From: CAWDVK01 sp963805715
GTDB lineage: Bacteria > Actinomycetota > Actinomycetes > Streptosporangiales > Streptosporangiaceae
Reading direction: 5' to 3'
Assembly: GCA_963805715.1 (NCBI GenBank)
Contig: CAWDVK010000020.1
Location: 62,001-126,000 of the forward strand
Length of the DNA: 64,000 nt
A model generated the notes under the pieces. That model was not told the origin of the DNA, made no database searches, and saw only the letters and a list, made by a program, of their open reading frames with translations. The position numbers and the translations under genes were made by a program. Shown here piece after piece: positions 1-8,057 of the stretch. The stretch's first letter is position 1. Each line of letters opens with the position of its first letter.

Positions 1-663
1 CTGGTCTGCATGGCGCTGGCCGCACGCGGATTCCCGGCCGGCAGCCTGCTCCAGCTCGGGCCGACGACGCCCAATCCCGTCGGCTCCGCGGTGGTCATCG
101 CGACTCCCGCCGTGCGCAGCCAGTACGGCAGCCAGCTGGAGTCTGATTACGCGCCGGATGTTCTCGCGAGCTTCGGCTCAGGAAGCTCGCGGATCGACGT
201 CCGCGTGGTCGCATCCCGCGGGACCGCTCCTTACCAGGCCCTGCTCGCCGCTGATGTCGCGGCCCGCAAGGCAGCCGGCGCTGCCCTGCTGCACAACCGC
301 AATGTCACGGCCTCGGCCACGGCTGCCAGCCAGCTGTCCGCCGGCCAGGTCGACTCGCGGCTGCTCGCCACGCTGGACCTGCTGGCCCGGATCCAGCCCA
401 TTGACATCGTGGCGTTCGGCGACTCGGGCCCCGGCGCCAGCGCCGGAATGCCGCTGCGCCTGGTCGACCTCGCGGAGGCTGCCCGAGGCGCGCTCGCGAC
501 GGGCGCCGCCTACCTCAAGCCGCTGCAGGCCTCGCTGGTGGTGCAGCGCGGGAGCTACCGAGCCACACGCATCGCGCCCGCGCAGCTGGCCGGCCAGGCT
601 GTGCTGCAGGTCCAGTTCGACGCGCCGGAGCCGCTCGGGCTGCTCGGCACGCGTGCTCCGTGA
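1..663 (+). CDS. 3' part of an unrecognised protein; 5' end lies outside the window
   Basis: The reading frame is open from the first base to a TGA at 661-663. The first ATG (position 10) has no visible ribosome binding site, so this is probably the C-terminal part of a longer protein. The visible 220 residues are alanine-rich and soluble, with no signal peptide or membrane segment. A stretch reading VSDxx-like IDIVAFGDSGPGASAG followed by MPLRLVDLAEAA suggests a globular domain. I do not recognise the family. The next gene converges on it from the other strand about 80 bases downstream. Confidence 0.6.
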   Translation: MVCMALAARGFPAGSLLQLGPTTPNPVGSAVVIATPAVRSQYGSQLESDYAPDVLASFGSGSSRIDVRVVASRGTAPYQALLAADVAARKAAGAALLHNRNVTASATAASQLSAGQVDSRLLATLDLLARIQPIDIVAFGDSGPGASAGMPLRLVDLAEAARGALATGAAYLKPLQASLVVQRGSYRATRIAPAQLAGQAVLQVQFDAPEPLGLLGTRAP

Positions 664-742
664 GCGCGGGCGGCGTCCGGCATTGATCATCTCCATAGAC
701 GGAGTTGAGCAGGCCCGTGCCCCGCCGGGAGCGGCTGAGCGA

Positions 743-1414
743 TCAGTTCGGGCTGTAAGGCGTGTTCCGCAGATCCGGCGCGGGCTTGGAGGTCAGCGCC
801 CGCAGCATCAACGTCTCCCTGGCCAGCAGCGCCCGCTCAGCCTCGAGCCGGCGCAGCGCGTCGGGCTCGGCGAGCAGGGCCTGCTTATCCGGCAGGTCCA
901 CCACCATGCAGGCCGCGACCAGGTACGACAGCAGTACCGGCTCAGACGGCAGCTCCGGCAGGCTGACCTGGGTCATGCCGCGCTGCGCCAGCGCATCGAG
1001 ATAGTCGCGGAACGCGCCCTGCACGGCACGGGCCGCCAGGCCAGCGGCCGCCTCGTCGCCGCTGTCGTCGGCCAGCAATTCCACCTGCCCCTGCAGGTAC
1101 GGCTGCGAGATGTCGTCCAGATCGGTCAGCCGGAATCGCTGCGTGCCGACCGTGACCAGGTCATACTCGCCGTCTTCGTACTCCTCGACCTGGCGCAGCG
1201 TCGCTATGCAGCCGATCTCGTGCAGCGCGGAGATGCCGTCCACGCCGGTCTCGCGGCCCTTGCGGATGGCGATGACGCCGAACTGCTGCGGGCGCGAGCC
1301 GTCCAGCAGGCTGCGAACGAGCGTCCGGTACCGCTCCTCGAAGATGTGCAGCGGCAGGACCAGCCCCGGATAGAGCACGGTGCCCAGCGGGAACAGCGGC
1401 AGTGTCTCGCTCAT
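743..1414 (-). CDS. LON peptidase substrate-binding domain protein
   Basis: A 223-residue protein that opens with SETLPLFPLGTVLYPG and continues LPLHIFEERYRTLV, the signature of the N-terminal substrate-binding domain of Lon protease. No AAA+ or protease domain follows, so it is a stand-alone LON-domain protein, a family common in actinobacteria and presumed to bind proteins or peptides. No enzymatic role is known to me. I chose the ATG at 1414 because the conserved domain begins at once after it; a longer frame reaches back to 1471 but adds only arginine-rich sequence. A GGGAG lies unusually close to the chosen ATG. It is transcribed toward the partial gene on its left. Confidence 0.85.
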   Translation of the reverse strand: MSETLPLFPLGTVLYPGLVLPLHIFEERYRTLVRSLLDGSRPQQFGVIAIRKGRETGVDGISALHEIGCIATLRQVEEYEDGEYDLVTVGTQRFRLTDLDDISQPYLQGQVELLADDSGDEAAAGLAARAVQGAFRDYLDALAQRGMTQVSLPELPSEPVLLSYLVAACMVVDLPDKQALLAEPDALRRLEAERALLARETLMLRALTSKPAPDLRNTPYSPN

Positions 1415-1519
1415 CTCCCTGACACTATGCCGCCTCCTGGTGCGCAGCCAGCCATGGCCGCCGCAGACCATGATCTCGAAGACTGAGCGGGCTCATTTCC
1501 CCCGGATCTTTCGGGATCG

Positions 1520-1762
1520 TTGAGCGCTGCGACCACGCCGGCGCTGGCCTTCGTGCCGGTGTCCCGGACGGTCCAGGCGGCTGGCCGCGCCCGGATGGTC
1601 GACGTGCCGGCGGCCGGGCTGGCGATCGCGGTGCACGAGGGGTCGTTCGCCGAGCTGGACCGGACCTACGGAACGCTGGGCACTTATGTCGCGGAGCGCG
1701 AGATCGCGGTCAACGAGCCGATCCGCGAGTACTGCCTGGCCGGCCCGGCAGATGGCCGCGCT
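1520..1762 (+). pseudogene. Relic of a GyrI-like effector-binding domain (MerR/AraC-type C-terminus)
   Basis: About 80 residues in this frame read like the small-molecule-binding C-terminal domain of MerR-family regulators: FVPVSRTVQAAGR, LAIAVHEGSFAELDRTYG, TYVAEREIAV and EPIREYCLAG follow each other in family order. The DNA-binding half is missing upstream, and the domain breaks off after EYCLAG where the usual tryptophan-containing tail should come. The frame then runs on as antisense of the LLM oxidoreductase. There is no good start codon or ribosome site. I read it as a decayed gene fragment. A short functional stand-alone domain is less likely because the C-terminal strand is missing. 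Confidence 0.55.
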
Positions 1763-1804
1763 GGCGGGGGGGCTGGGCCGGGCTGGCGGGCCGCGTGCGG
1801 CGCG

Positions 1805-2815
1805 TTACACGGCGCCGGCCACGCCGGCCGCGTACGCGTCCAGGGTGGCGTCCTGCTGGTCGTGCATGAGGTAAACGCTGAAGTTGTCCGCGCCGATCTC
1901 GCGCAGCTCGGCGAGCCGGTCCAGGTGCCGCTCCAGCGGCCCGAGCAGGCAGAACCGGTCGACGATGTCGTCCGGGACGAATGCGGCCGACGGGTTGCCG
2001 GCCTTGCCGTGATGGGAGTAGTCGTATCCCTCCCTGGCCCTGATGTAGTCGGTCAGCGCGCGCGGCACCCGAGCGCCGGAGTCACCGTAGCGGGCCACGA
2101 GATCGGCCACGTGGTTGCCCACCATGCCGCCGAACCAGCGGACCTGGTCGCGCATGTGCGGGTAGTCGGTGCCGACGTAGGCGGGCGCGGCCACGCAGAC
2201 GGTCAGCGCGGCCGGATCCCGGCCGGCCGCCTGCGCGGCGGCCCGGACGGCGCTGATCGTCCACCGGGCGATATCCGGGTCCGCGCACTGCAGGATGAAG
2301 CCGTCGGCTTCCTCGCCGCACATCCTCAGCGCCCTCGGGCCGTAGCCGGCCATCCATATCTCGAGCTGGCCATCGGTCACCCACGGGATGCGCACCGGGT
2401 TACCGCGGTAATCGGCGGTCCTCCCGCTGGCGAGGTCCCTGATGGTGCGCATCGCGTCGGACAGGGTGGCCAGCGATGCGGGGCTGCGGCCCAGGACCCG
2501 CATCGCCGAGTCGCCCCGGCCGATGCCGCATACGGTGCGGCGGCCGAACATGTCGTTGAGGGTGGCGAACAGCGACGCGGTCACCGACGGGTCCCGCGAC
2601 AGCGGATTGGTCACCATCGGCCCGACCGTGACGCTCGCGGTCTGCGCCAGGATCTGCGAGTAGATGACGAAAGGCTCCTGCCACAGCACGTGCGAGTCGA
2701 ACGTCCACACATGGCTGAAGCCGTCCCCGTCGGCTCGCCTGGCCAGCTCGATGACCCGCCGGGCCGGCGGGTCAGTCTGCAGGACTAACCCGATGTCCAT
2801 CGATCCGCTGCCCAT
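1805..2815 (-). CDS. LLM-class flavin/F420-dependent oxidoreductase
   Basis: A 336-residue luciferase-like monooxygenase-fold protein. The N-terminus MDIGLVLQTDPPARRV, the segment HVWTFDSHVLW, the NPLSRDPSVTAS loop and GIGRGDSAMRVLG match the single-domain LLM family that uses FMN or coenzyme F420. It is the last gene of a three-gene operon after dihydropyrimidinase (15-base gap) and the ureidopropionase-like hydrolase, so it probably acts on a pyrimidine, hydantoin or related amide. That pairing is known for this LLM subfamily, but the reaction is not settled. A GGGAGG lies 8 bases before the ATG at 2815; an internal ATG at 2800 is the alternative start. Confidence 0.85.
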   Translation of the reverse strand: MGSGSMDIGLVLQTDPPARRVIELARRADGDGFSHVWTFDSHVLWQEPFVIYSQILAQTASVTVGPMVTNPLSRDPSVTASLFATLNDMFGRRTVCGIGRGDSAMRVLGRSPASLATLSDAMRTIRDLASGRTADYRGNPVRIPWVTDGQLEIWMAGYGPRALRMCGEEADGFILQCADPDIARWTISAVRAAAQAAGRDPAALTVCVAAPAYVGTDYPHMRDQVRWFGGMVGNHVADLVARYGDSGARVPRALTDYIRAREGYDYSHHGKAGNPSAAFVPDDIVDRFCLLGPLERHLDRLAELREIGADNFSVYLMHDQQDATLDAYAAGVAGAV

Positions 2816-2830
2816 CAGCCCGCCTCCCGG

Positions 2831-4225
2831 CTACCGAAGGTACTGGCAGGTACCGCGGGGCAGGAAGCGGCCACGCCCGGCGCTGCCATGCCAGCCGGAT
2901 TCATCGACGATGACCTCGCCCCGCGACAGCGCGGTCACGGCCTTGCCGCGGACCACCCGGCCCTCGTAGGCCGAGTAGTCGACCGCCATGTGATGGGTGG
3001 CGGCCGAGAGGGTGGTCAGCGCGTCCGGGTCGTAGATGGTGATGTCCGCGTCCGAGCCCGGCGCGATCGTGCCCTTGCGCGGGTACAGGCCGAACATCCG
3101 GGCCGGGGTGGTCGCGTTGACCTCGACCCAGCGGGCCAGCGACAGCTCGCCGTCGACCACGCCCTGATGCAGCAGGTCGATGCGGTGCTCGATGCCGGGG
3201 ATCCCGTTCGGGATCTTCGAGAAGTCGCCGCGGCCGAGTTCCTTCTGCTCGGCGAAGCAGAACGGGCAGTGGTCGGTCGAGACCACCGACAGGTCGTTGG
3301 TGCGCAGGCCGCGCCATAGGTGCGCCCAGTGCTCCCGCGGCCGCACCGGCGGCGAGCAGACGTACTTGGCGCCCTCGAAGCCGGGCAGGTCGAGATCATC
3401 CTGTGACAGGTACAGGTACTGCGGGCAGGTCTCGGCGAAGACGTTGCGGCCCGCGTCCCTGGCCTGGATCACCGCGTCGAGCGCCTGCCGGGCCGACAGG
3501 TGCACGATATACAGCGGAGCGCCCGTCACCTGGGCCAGCTGGATGGCGCGGGCCGTGGCCTCGCCTTCCAGTTCCGGCGGCCGGGTGCGGCCGTGCCAGC
3601 CTGGACTGCTCTGCCCCGCGGCCAGCGCCCCGGCGACCAGCGCGTCGATGGCGATCCCGTTCTCGGCGTGCATCATGATGGTCGCGCCGTTGCCGGCCGC
3701 GCGCTGCATGGCCTGCAGGATCTCCCCGTCAGTGGCATAGAAGACGCCGGGGTAGGCCATGAACATCTTGAAGCTGGTGACGCCCTCGCCGATCAGGCCG
3801 TCCATCTCCTTGAGCGTCTGCTCGTGCACGTCGGAGACGATCATGTGAAAGCCGTAGTCCACGCACGCTTTCCCCTCGGCCTTGGCGTGCCAGGCGTCCA
3901 GGGTCTCGCGCAGCGACCCGCCCTTCGGCTGCACCGCGAAGTCGATGATGGTCGTCGTGCCGCCCCACGCCGCCGCGCGGGTGCCGGTCTCGAAGTCGTC
4001 AGCCGAGAACGTGCCGCCGAACGGCATCTCCAGGTGGGTATGCACGTCGACGCCGCCGGGCACGACATACCGGCCGGACGCGTCGATCGTGCGGTCGGCG
4101 GCGGGAGCCAGGTCGCTGCGGGCGGGATCGAGCAGCGCGGCCACCCGCTCGCCGTCAATCAGCACATCGGCAGCCGACGAGCCGGTCGCGGTGACCACCG
4201 TGCCGCCGCGGATGAGGGTCAGCAT
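2831..4225 (-). CDS. hydA: Dihydropyrimidinase / D-hydantoinase
   Basis: A 464-residue cyclic amidohydrolase that hydrolyses the ring of dihydrouracil, dihydrothymine or 5-substituted hydantoins to N-carbamoyl products. The metal site is complete: HxH in VDVHTHLE (residues 62-64), the lysine expected to be carboxylated in SFKMFMAYP (153), histidines in MMHAEN (186) and IVHLSAR (242), and the aspartate in STDHCPF (318). Length is normal for the family. It lies 10 bases downstream of the ureidopropionase-like gene and 15 bases upstream of the LLM oxidoreductase, which supports sequential degradation of a reduced pyrimidine. Substrate choice between hydantoins and dihydropyrimidines cannot be read from sequence. 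Confidence 0.92.
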   Translation of the reverse strand: MLTLIRGGTVVTATGSSAADVLIDGERVAALLDPARSDLAPAADRTIDASGRYVVPGGVDVHTHLEMPFGGTFSADDFETGTRAAAWGGTTTIIDFAVQPKGGSLRETLDAWHAKAEGKACVDYGFHMIVSDVHEQTLKEMDGLIGEGVTSFKMFMAYPGVFYATDGEILQAMQRAAGNGATIMMHAENGIAIDALVAGALAAGQSSPGWHGRTRPPELEGEATARAIQLAQVTGAPLYIVHLSARQALDAVIQARDAGRNVFAETCPQYLYLSQDDLDLPGFEGAKYVCSPPVRPREHWAHLWRGLRTNDLSVVSTDHCPFCFAEQKELGRGDFSKIPNGIPGIEHRIDLLHQGVVDGELSLARWVEVNATTPARMFGLYPRKGTIAPGSDADITIYDPDALTTLSAATHHMAVDYSAYEGRVVRGKAVTALSRGEVIVDESGWHGSAGRGRFLPRGTCQYLR

Positions 4226-4235
4226 CGCCCCGCCC

Positions 4236-5078
4236 CTACGGCTGGACCAGCGGGCCGTAGGTGTCCGGCCGCCGGTCCCGGTAGAACTGCCACACGTGCC
4301 TGGTCCTTTCCAGCAGCCCCATATCGAGGTCGCGCACGATCACCTCGTCCTCAGTATCGGACCCGCAGTCACCGATGATCTGCCCGCGCGGGTCGGCGAA
4401 GTACGACTGCCCGTAGAACTCGTTGTCCCCGAGCGGCTCGACCCCGACCCGGTTGATCGTGCCGACGAAGTACTCGTTGGCCACCGCCGCGGCCGTCTGC
4501 TCCAGCTTCCACAGGTGCTCCGAGAGTCCCCGGCTGGTCGCGGACGGATTGAACACGATCTTCGCGCCGGCCAGCCCGAGCGCCCGCCAGCCCTCGGGGA
4601 AGTGCCGCTCGTAGCAGATGTAGACGCCCACCCGGCCGACGGCGGTGTCGAACACCTGATAGCCGAGATTGCCGGGACGGAAGTAGAACTTCTCCCAGAA
4701 GCCCTGCACCTGCGGCAGGTGGCTCTTACGGTGCTTGCCGAGATACTCCCCGTCGGCGTCGATCACGGCGGCGGTGTTGTAGCAGACGCCTTCCTGCTCC
4801 CGCTCGTAGACCGGCACGATCAGCACCAGCCGGAGTTCCCTGGCGAGATCCCGCATCAGCCGCACCGTCGGGCCGCCGGGCACCTCCTCGGTCCAGGAAT
4901 ACCACTGCGGGTCCTGCACCTGGCAGAAATACGGGCCGTAGAAGAGTTCCTGCAGGCACGCCACCTGCGCACCCTGAGCGGCGGCGTCCCGGACGGCGGC
5001 CACCGCGTTCTTCACCATCGAGTCCTTGTCCCCGGCCCATCGCTGCTGGATCAGGGCAGCACGTACGACATTGGCCAT
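4236..5078 (-). CDS. Nitrilase-superfamily beta-ureidopropionase / N-carbamoyl amidohydrolase
   Basis: A 280-residue carbon-nitrogen hydrolase with the full Glu-Lys-Cys triad: E44 in CLQELFYGPY, K118 in KHRKSHLPQ and C155 in VYICYERHFPE. Family knowledge and context point to hydrolysis of N-carbamoyl-beta-alanine or an N-carbamoyl amino acid, the product of the dihydropyrimidinase next to it, releasing ammonia and CO2. It is the first gene of the operon and starts at an ATG at 5078. The upstream region is shared with a divergent YciI-like gene at 5244. N-carbamoylputrescine amidase is a close relative and a possible alternative, but the hydA neighbour argues against it. Confidence 0.88.
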   Translation of the reverse strand: MANVVRAALIQQRWAGDKDSMVKNAVAAVRDAAAQGAQVACLQELFYGPYFCQVQDPQWYSWTEEVPGGPTVRLMRDLARELRLVLIVPVYEREQEGVCYNTAAVIDADGEYLGKHRKSHLPQVQGFWEKFYFRPGNLGYQVFDTAVGRVGVYICYERHFPEGWRALGLAGAKIVFNPSATSRGLSEHLWKLEQTAAAVANEYFVGTINRVGVEPLGDNEFYGQSYFADPRGQIIGDCGSDTEDEVIVRDLDMGLLERTRHVWQFYRDRRPDTYGPLVQP

Positions 5079-5243
5079 GCCAGTCTCCCGTCAGCTATCG
5101 CCCGTGCCGGTCCTGCTGGGGGCGGACGGCCCGGACCGCCTGAGCCCCATCTTCTCGCATCCGGGCCTGGCTAAACCGGCGTGACGGCATGGACCCCTTG
5201 CGCGACAATGCTCTCCGGACGTGACTAGCCCGGGGACGGGGAC

Positions 5244-5579
5244 ATGGCGGACATCACCGACGAGTTCATGCGGCAGATGCTGGCGCAGACCAGGACCTAT
5301 ACGGCCGTGCTGCTCCGCCGGACCGACCGGTACGGACCGGACTCCGACGCCATCATCTGGGAGCACGGCCGCCGGAACTTCTCGATGCGGGCAGACGGCC
5401 TGCTGTCGATCGTGTGTCCCATCAGGGACGACAGCGACCTGGCCGGGATCGGCATCTTCAACGCCACCCCCGAGGAGGTCACCGCGCTGATGGAAGACGA
5501 CCCCGGAGTCCAGTCGGGCATCTTCCGCTACGAGGTGCACCCAGTCCGGAGCTTCCCCGGCGACGCGCTCCCGGCCTGA
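5244..5579 (+). CDS. YciI-like (dimeric alpha/beta barrel) protein
   Basis: A 111-residue soluble protein. The pattern of an N-terminal strand (TYTAVLLRRTDRY), a mid-region with LSIVCPIRD and GIGIFNATPEEVTALMEDDP, and a final FRYEVHPVRSFPGD strand matches YCII-domain proteins, small ferredoxin-like-fold dimers of mostly unknown activity. The segment EEVTALMEDDPGVQSGIFRYEVHP is typical of the family. A GGGGA precedes the ATG. It is divergent from the pyrimidine-catabolism operon, and it could share that promoter region, but I see no direct functional link. Confidence 0.75.
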   Translation: MADITDEFMRQMLAQTRTYTAVLLRRTDRYGPDSDAIIWEHGRRNFSMRADGLLSIVCPIRDDSDLAGIGIFNATPEEVTALMEDDPGVQSGIFRYEVHPVRSFPGDALPA

Positions 5580-5590
5580 CCGCGGCCGCA

Positions 5591-6088
5591 CTAGCGCCTG
5601 ACCGTGCCTCCTTCGTAGGTGAGCTGCTGGAACACCGCGAAGCGCGTGCCGCACCCGCCGCTCGCGAGCCGCGCGTAGATCGCCGTGATGGTGATGTTGA
5701 ACGTGCCGGAACCGCTGATGCCCCGGTACGCGCCAGTGCCGTGACTGAGCGAGTAGGTGCCCCGCTGGGACTCGCTGAACAGGCAGCCGGCCGGCACCGG
5801 CAGCGTCTCGCTCGTGACGTGGCGGCGCACCCGGAAGGTGCCGCCGGACAGGACGGCCTTATCGGTGGCGTACCCGCTCACCACGTTGCCGGGCACCTCG
5901 TAGCCGCCGGCCGTGAAGTCGCCGGTGGCCAGCGTGCTGAGCCGGGTCGACGTGGCGGCCGTGCTGATGATCCGGAAATGCTCGACCGGCACCGCAGCCG
6001 GGCTGGCGCTGGCCGAGGCCAGGGTCAGCCCGGTCAGAGCCGCGCCGGCCCCGACCAGGGCGGTGAGGGCGACCAGGGTTCTGCGCAT
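5591..6088 (-). CDS. Exported protein with allene-oxide-cyclase-barrel-like features
   Basis: A 165-residue protein with an N-terminal signal peptide (arginines, then ALVGAGAALTGLTLASASA, cleavage probably near residue 28-30). The mature part is beta-rich and carries GTGAYRGISGSGTF, a motif seen in allene oxide cyclase/dirigent-like barrels of secreted actinobacterial proteins. Two cysteines (in PAGCLFSES and SGGCGTRF) could form a disulfide. It starts 18 bases after the membrane-protein fragment at 6107, in the same direction as the mau-like cassette, so it may be the last gene of that operon. No catalytic function can be assigned. An ATG at 6088 fits the signal peptide. Confidence 0.7.
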   Translation of the reverse strand: MRRTLVALTALVGAGAALTGLTLASASASPAAVPVEHFRIISTAATSTRLSTLATGDFTAGGYEVPGNVVSGYATDKAVLSGGTFRVRRHVTSETLPVPAGCLFSESQRGTYSLSHGTGAYRGISGSGTFNITITAIYARLASGGCGTRFAVFQQLTYEGGTVRR

Positions 6089-6106
6089 GTCTTCTCCCGG
6101 TGACTG

Positions 6107-6694
6107 CTAGGCGAATCGGAACGCACACGTCATGACCGCGGCGCCCGCGACGATCAGCAGGACGAGCCCGTCGACCGTGCGCCAGTACGCCGACCTCAGC
6201 AGCAGCCGCATCGGATCGCCGGCCGGCCCGCTGCGCGCGTCGCGGAGCAGCGCGAGCGCCCGTCCGGTGCCGTGCGCGGCGCCGATCGCGCCGGCCAGGG
6301 CCAGGCCGCCCCGGCCGGCCGCCGCTACGGCGAGCGGCAGCATCGCGAAACCCGCATAGGGGTTCCTGGTCAGGAAGCCCGGGCCGAGGACCGACCCCCA
6401 CACCAGCAGCCGCCTGCGGGCCGTGGTGCCGGCCACCAGCTCCTGCGGGACCTGCCACCGGCGCCCTGGCGCGGCCAGCTGCAGCCGGTCCGATGCCTCG
6501 GTAACGCCGTAAACAGCGCTGTAGGCGGTCAGCAGGATGAGCGCCGGCCGGGCCAGCGGCAGCGCCGAGGTACACAGGCCGAGCAGCAGCCAGACCGCGA
6601 CGGCGGGCATCGCGTACGCGGCCAGCACCGTGGCCAGCCTGGCAAGTCTCCCGACCGGGAGAGCGGCGGCCAGCGAGGCCGCCGAGTTCGCGCC
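6107..6694 (-). pseudogene. C-terminal piece of a membrane protein split by an in-frame TGA
   Basis: Read on the minus strand, this frame continues the 6695-6916 frame directly after a TGA at 6697-6695, with no frameshift. The 24 codons after the stop still read as plausible protein (SAASLAAALPVGRLARLATV) before the first in-frame start, a GTG at 6628. The 173 residues from there contain about four hydrophobic segments and a conserved-looking LGPGFLTRNPYAGFAMLPL loop. I do not recognise the family. A CcdA/MauF-type redox membrane protein would suit the mau-like context, but no cysteine pair is visible. Either one gene carries a nonsense mutation, or this half restarts at 6628 as a separate subunit. 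Confidence 0.5.
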
Positions 6695-6916
6695 TCAAGG
6701 CGAGTAGGCCTTGGCGTAGCCGTTCGTCGCGGCCAGCCCTACGGCCAGCACGGCCAGCAGGGCCAGGCCGCCGGATTCGGCCCATCCGGCGGCCAGGCCG
6801 ATGCCCGCGGCGCCCGCCAGCAGCAGCGGCCGCGCGGCAGCGGCCAGCAGCTGGCCAGCCGCCGGCCGCCCGGTGGCGGCCGGGTCGGCCGGCGCGGCCC
6901 CCGGCCGGAGGCTCAC
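6695..6916 (-). pseudogene. N-terminal piece of the same membrane protein, ending at an in-frame TGA
   Basis: A 73-residue piece starting at a GTG at 6916 that overlaps the stop of the cysteine-rich protein gene (GTGA), so translation is coupled to the cassette. It has a short proline/alanine-rich lead and two hydrophobic stretches (ARPLLLAGAAGIGLAAGW and LALLAVLAVGLAATNGY). It ends NGYAKAYSP at the TGA at 6697-6695. Because the following sequence in the same frame is also membrane-protein-like, the natural product was probably a single polypeptide of roughly 270 residues. A sequencing error or a real nonsense change cannot be separated here. Confidence 0.5.
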
Positions 6917-7398
6917 GGCAGGTCCAGTGCCTGCAGCCGGTGCTGCTCGGCCCGGATGTCCCGGACGCTCGCGCAGTCACAGCAGATGCACTCGCTCAGG
7001 CAGGTGCACCAGTCCTTGCAGCCCGCATGGTTGATGCAGTCGTAGCAGACCTTGTAGCCGTAGCCCTTGCCCGCGTTCATGCAGGCGATCCAGGTACCCT
7101 GCGGCCACTCGCACCGGTAGCCCTGGCCGTTGAAGCAGTCGCTGCTGAAGGATCCCTTGCACAGCGAGTAGCCGCCCGGGCAGCCGATATCCGGGCAGCC
7201 CGCACAGCGCCTGGTCGGCCCGCAGTCACAGCTCTCGGCGAGCGCAGGGCGCTCGCCGAGGGTCAGCGCGGCCAGCCCGGCCGTCCCGCCCACCACCGCG
7301 CCGCGCAGCGCATCCCGGCGGCTGATCCGCCGCATGGCCCGCTCGGCCAGCGCACCGACGCGCGCGTCCAGGCTCCCGCCTAGTCCGGTCCAGCTCAT
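6913..7398 (-). CDS. Tat-exported cysteine-rich protein resembling methylamine dehydrogenase light chain
   Basis: A 161-residue protein with a twin-arginine signal: SRRDALRG at residues 26-33, then a hydrophobic core and an ALA/ES cleavage region near 54-56. The mature part of about 105 residues holds 18 cysteines and three tryptophans. GTWIACMN and the following KVCYDC match the order around the first TTQ tryptophan of the MauA family (SWVASCYN in Paracoccus, from memory). KDWC may stand for the second tryptophan, though its spacing is much shorter than in MauA. Start and stop overlap both neighbours (ATGA and GTGA). The MauD- and MauE-like neighbours fit disulfide formation in this protein. 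Quinone cofactor formation is only a hypothesis. Confidence 0.6.
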   Translation of the reverse strand: MSWTGLGGSLDARVGALAERAMRRISRRDALRGAVVGGTAGLAALTLGERPALAESCDCGPTRRCAGCPDIGCPGGYSLCKGSFSSDCFNGQGYRCEWPQGTWIACMNAGKGYGYKVCYDCINHAGCKDWCTCLSECICCDCASVRDIRAEQHRLQALDLP

Positions 7399-8057
7399 CG
7401 GGCCGCCTCGCTTTCTCCTGCGTGCTCGGTTGAGTGAAGATGGCCGTCTGCGGCCGGGGCGTGCGATGCGCGCGGGAGGGGCGGGCCGGGCAGCACGGCC
7501 AGCGGGTCGGGCAGCAGGCAGGCCCGCGCGAAGGCCTGCACCTCGGCACGCCTGATCACCGAGGCGGCCGCGCGCACCAGGCCGGCCCCGTCGATCGCGA
7601 CCAGCAGGGGCGTGCCGGACGCCCGGTAGGCCGCCAGCGCATCGCGGTCGGACGGGCGCCCGATCTCCAGTTTCGTCGCCCGGAAGGCCGCGGAGATGTC
7701 CAGGTAAGCGGGCGGGTCCGATACCAGCAGCAGGACACGCAGGCCGGACAGCTCGCCCGCGTCCTGCGCCGTGCCGAGCACCGTGACGAGCTCCTCGCAC
7801 GACGGGCAGGTCGGATCGACGAAGGCCAGCAGCGCGGGCCTGCCATCGCCGGGGACGAAGTAGTGCTCATGGTCATCGCCCGCCCGCGTGTAGGGCAGCG
7901 TGACGGCCCGGCTGCCGGCGGCCGGCCCGAGCTGCGGGCGCTTGGCATCGCGGCTCAGCACCCGGCCGAGCTGGCGGTACATCAGCACGACCAGGACGCC
8001 GAGCGCCAGCAGCAGCGCCCACTGCGCCACCGCCAGGTAAAGCGGTACCCGGATCAT
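7395..8057 (-). CDS. Membrane-anchored thioredoxin-fold protein, MauD/TlpA-like, with CPSC
   Basis: A 220-residue protein with one N-terminal membrane helix (about residues 5-27) and a thioredoxin-like domain holding the redox motif CPSC (C84, C87) in FVDPTCPSCEEL, plus the GTPLLVAIDG strand near the usual cis-Pro position. It should act outside the membrane as a disulfide oxidase, isomerase or reductase. In mau clusters MauD serves disulfide formation in the light chain. It overlaps MauE upstream (ATGA at 8057) and the cysteine-rich protein downstream (ATGA at 7398), a strong sign of joint function. A frame extends upstream to 8288, but the ATG at 8057 is where the membrane anchor begins. 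Confidence 0.78.
   Translation of the reverse strand: MIRVPLYLAVAQWALLLALGVLVVLMYRQLGRVLSRDAKRPQLGPAAGSRAVTLPYTRAGDDHEHYFVPGDGRPALLAFVDPTCPSCEELVTVLGTAQDAGELSGLRVLLLVSDPPAYLDISAAFRATKLEIGRPSDRDALAAYRASGTPLLVAIDGAGLVRAAASVIRRAEVQAFARACLLPDPLAVLPGPPLPRASHAPAADGHLHSTEHAGESEAAR

Noticed and set aside
158..1486. Long open frame (442 codons) on the plus strand
   Set aside because: It is the antisense and shifted shadow of the first gene and the LON-domain gene; the product is arginine- and alanine-rich without family features.
1763..2788. Continuation of the effector-binding frame up to 2788
   Set aside because: It is exactly antisense to the well-supported LLM oxidoreductase, so only the first 240 bases are treated as a relic.
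6695..6697. Selenocysteine read-through at the TGA
   Set aside because: No SECIS-like hairpin directly behind the TGA stands out and the position is not a redox motif; a nonsense change or sequencing error is simpler.
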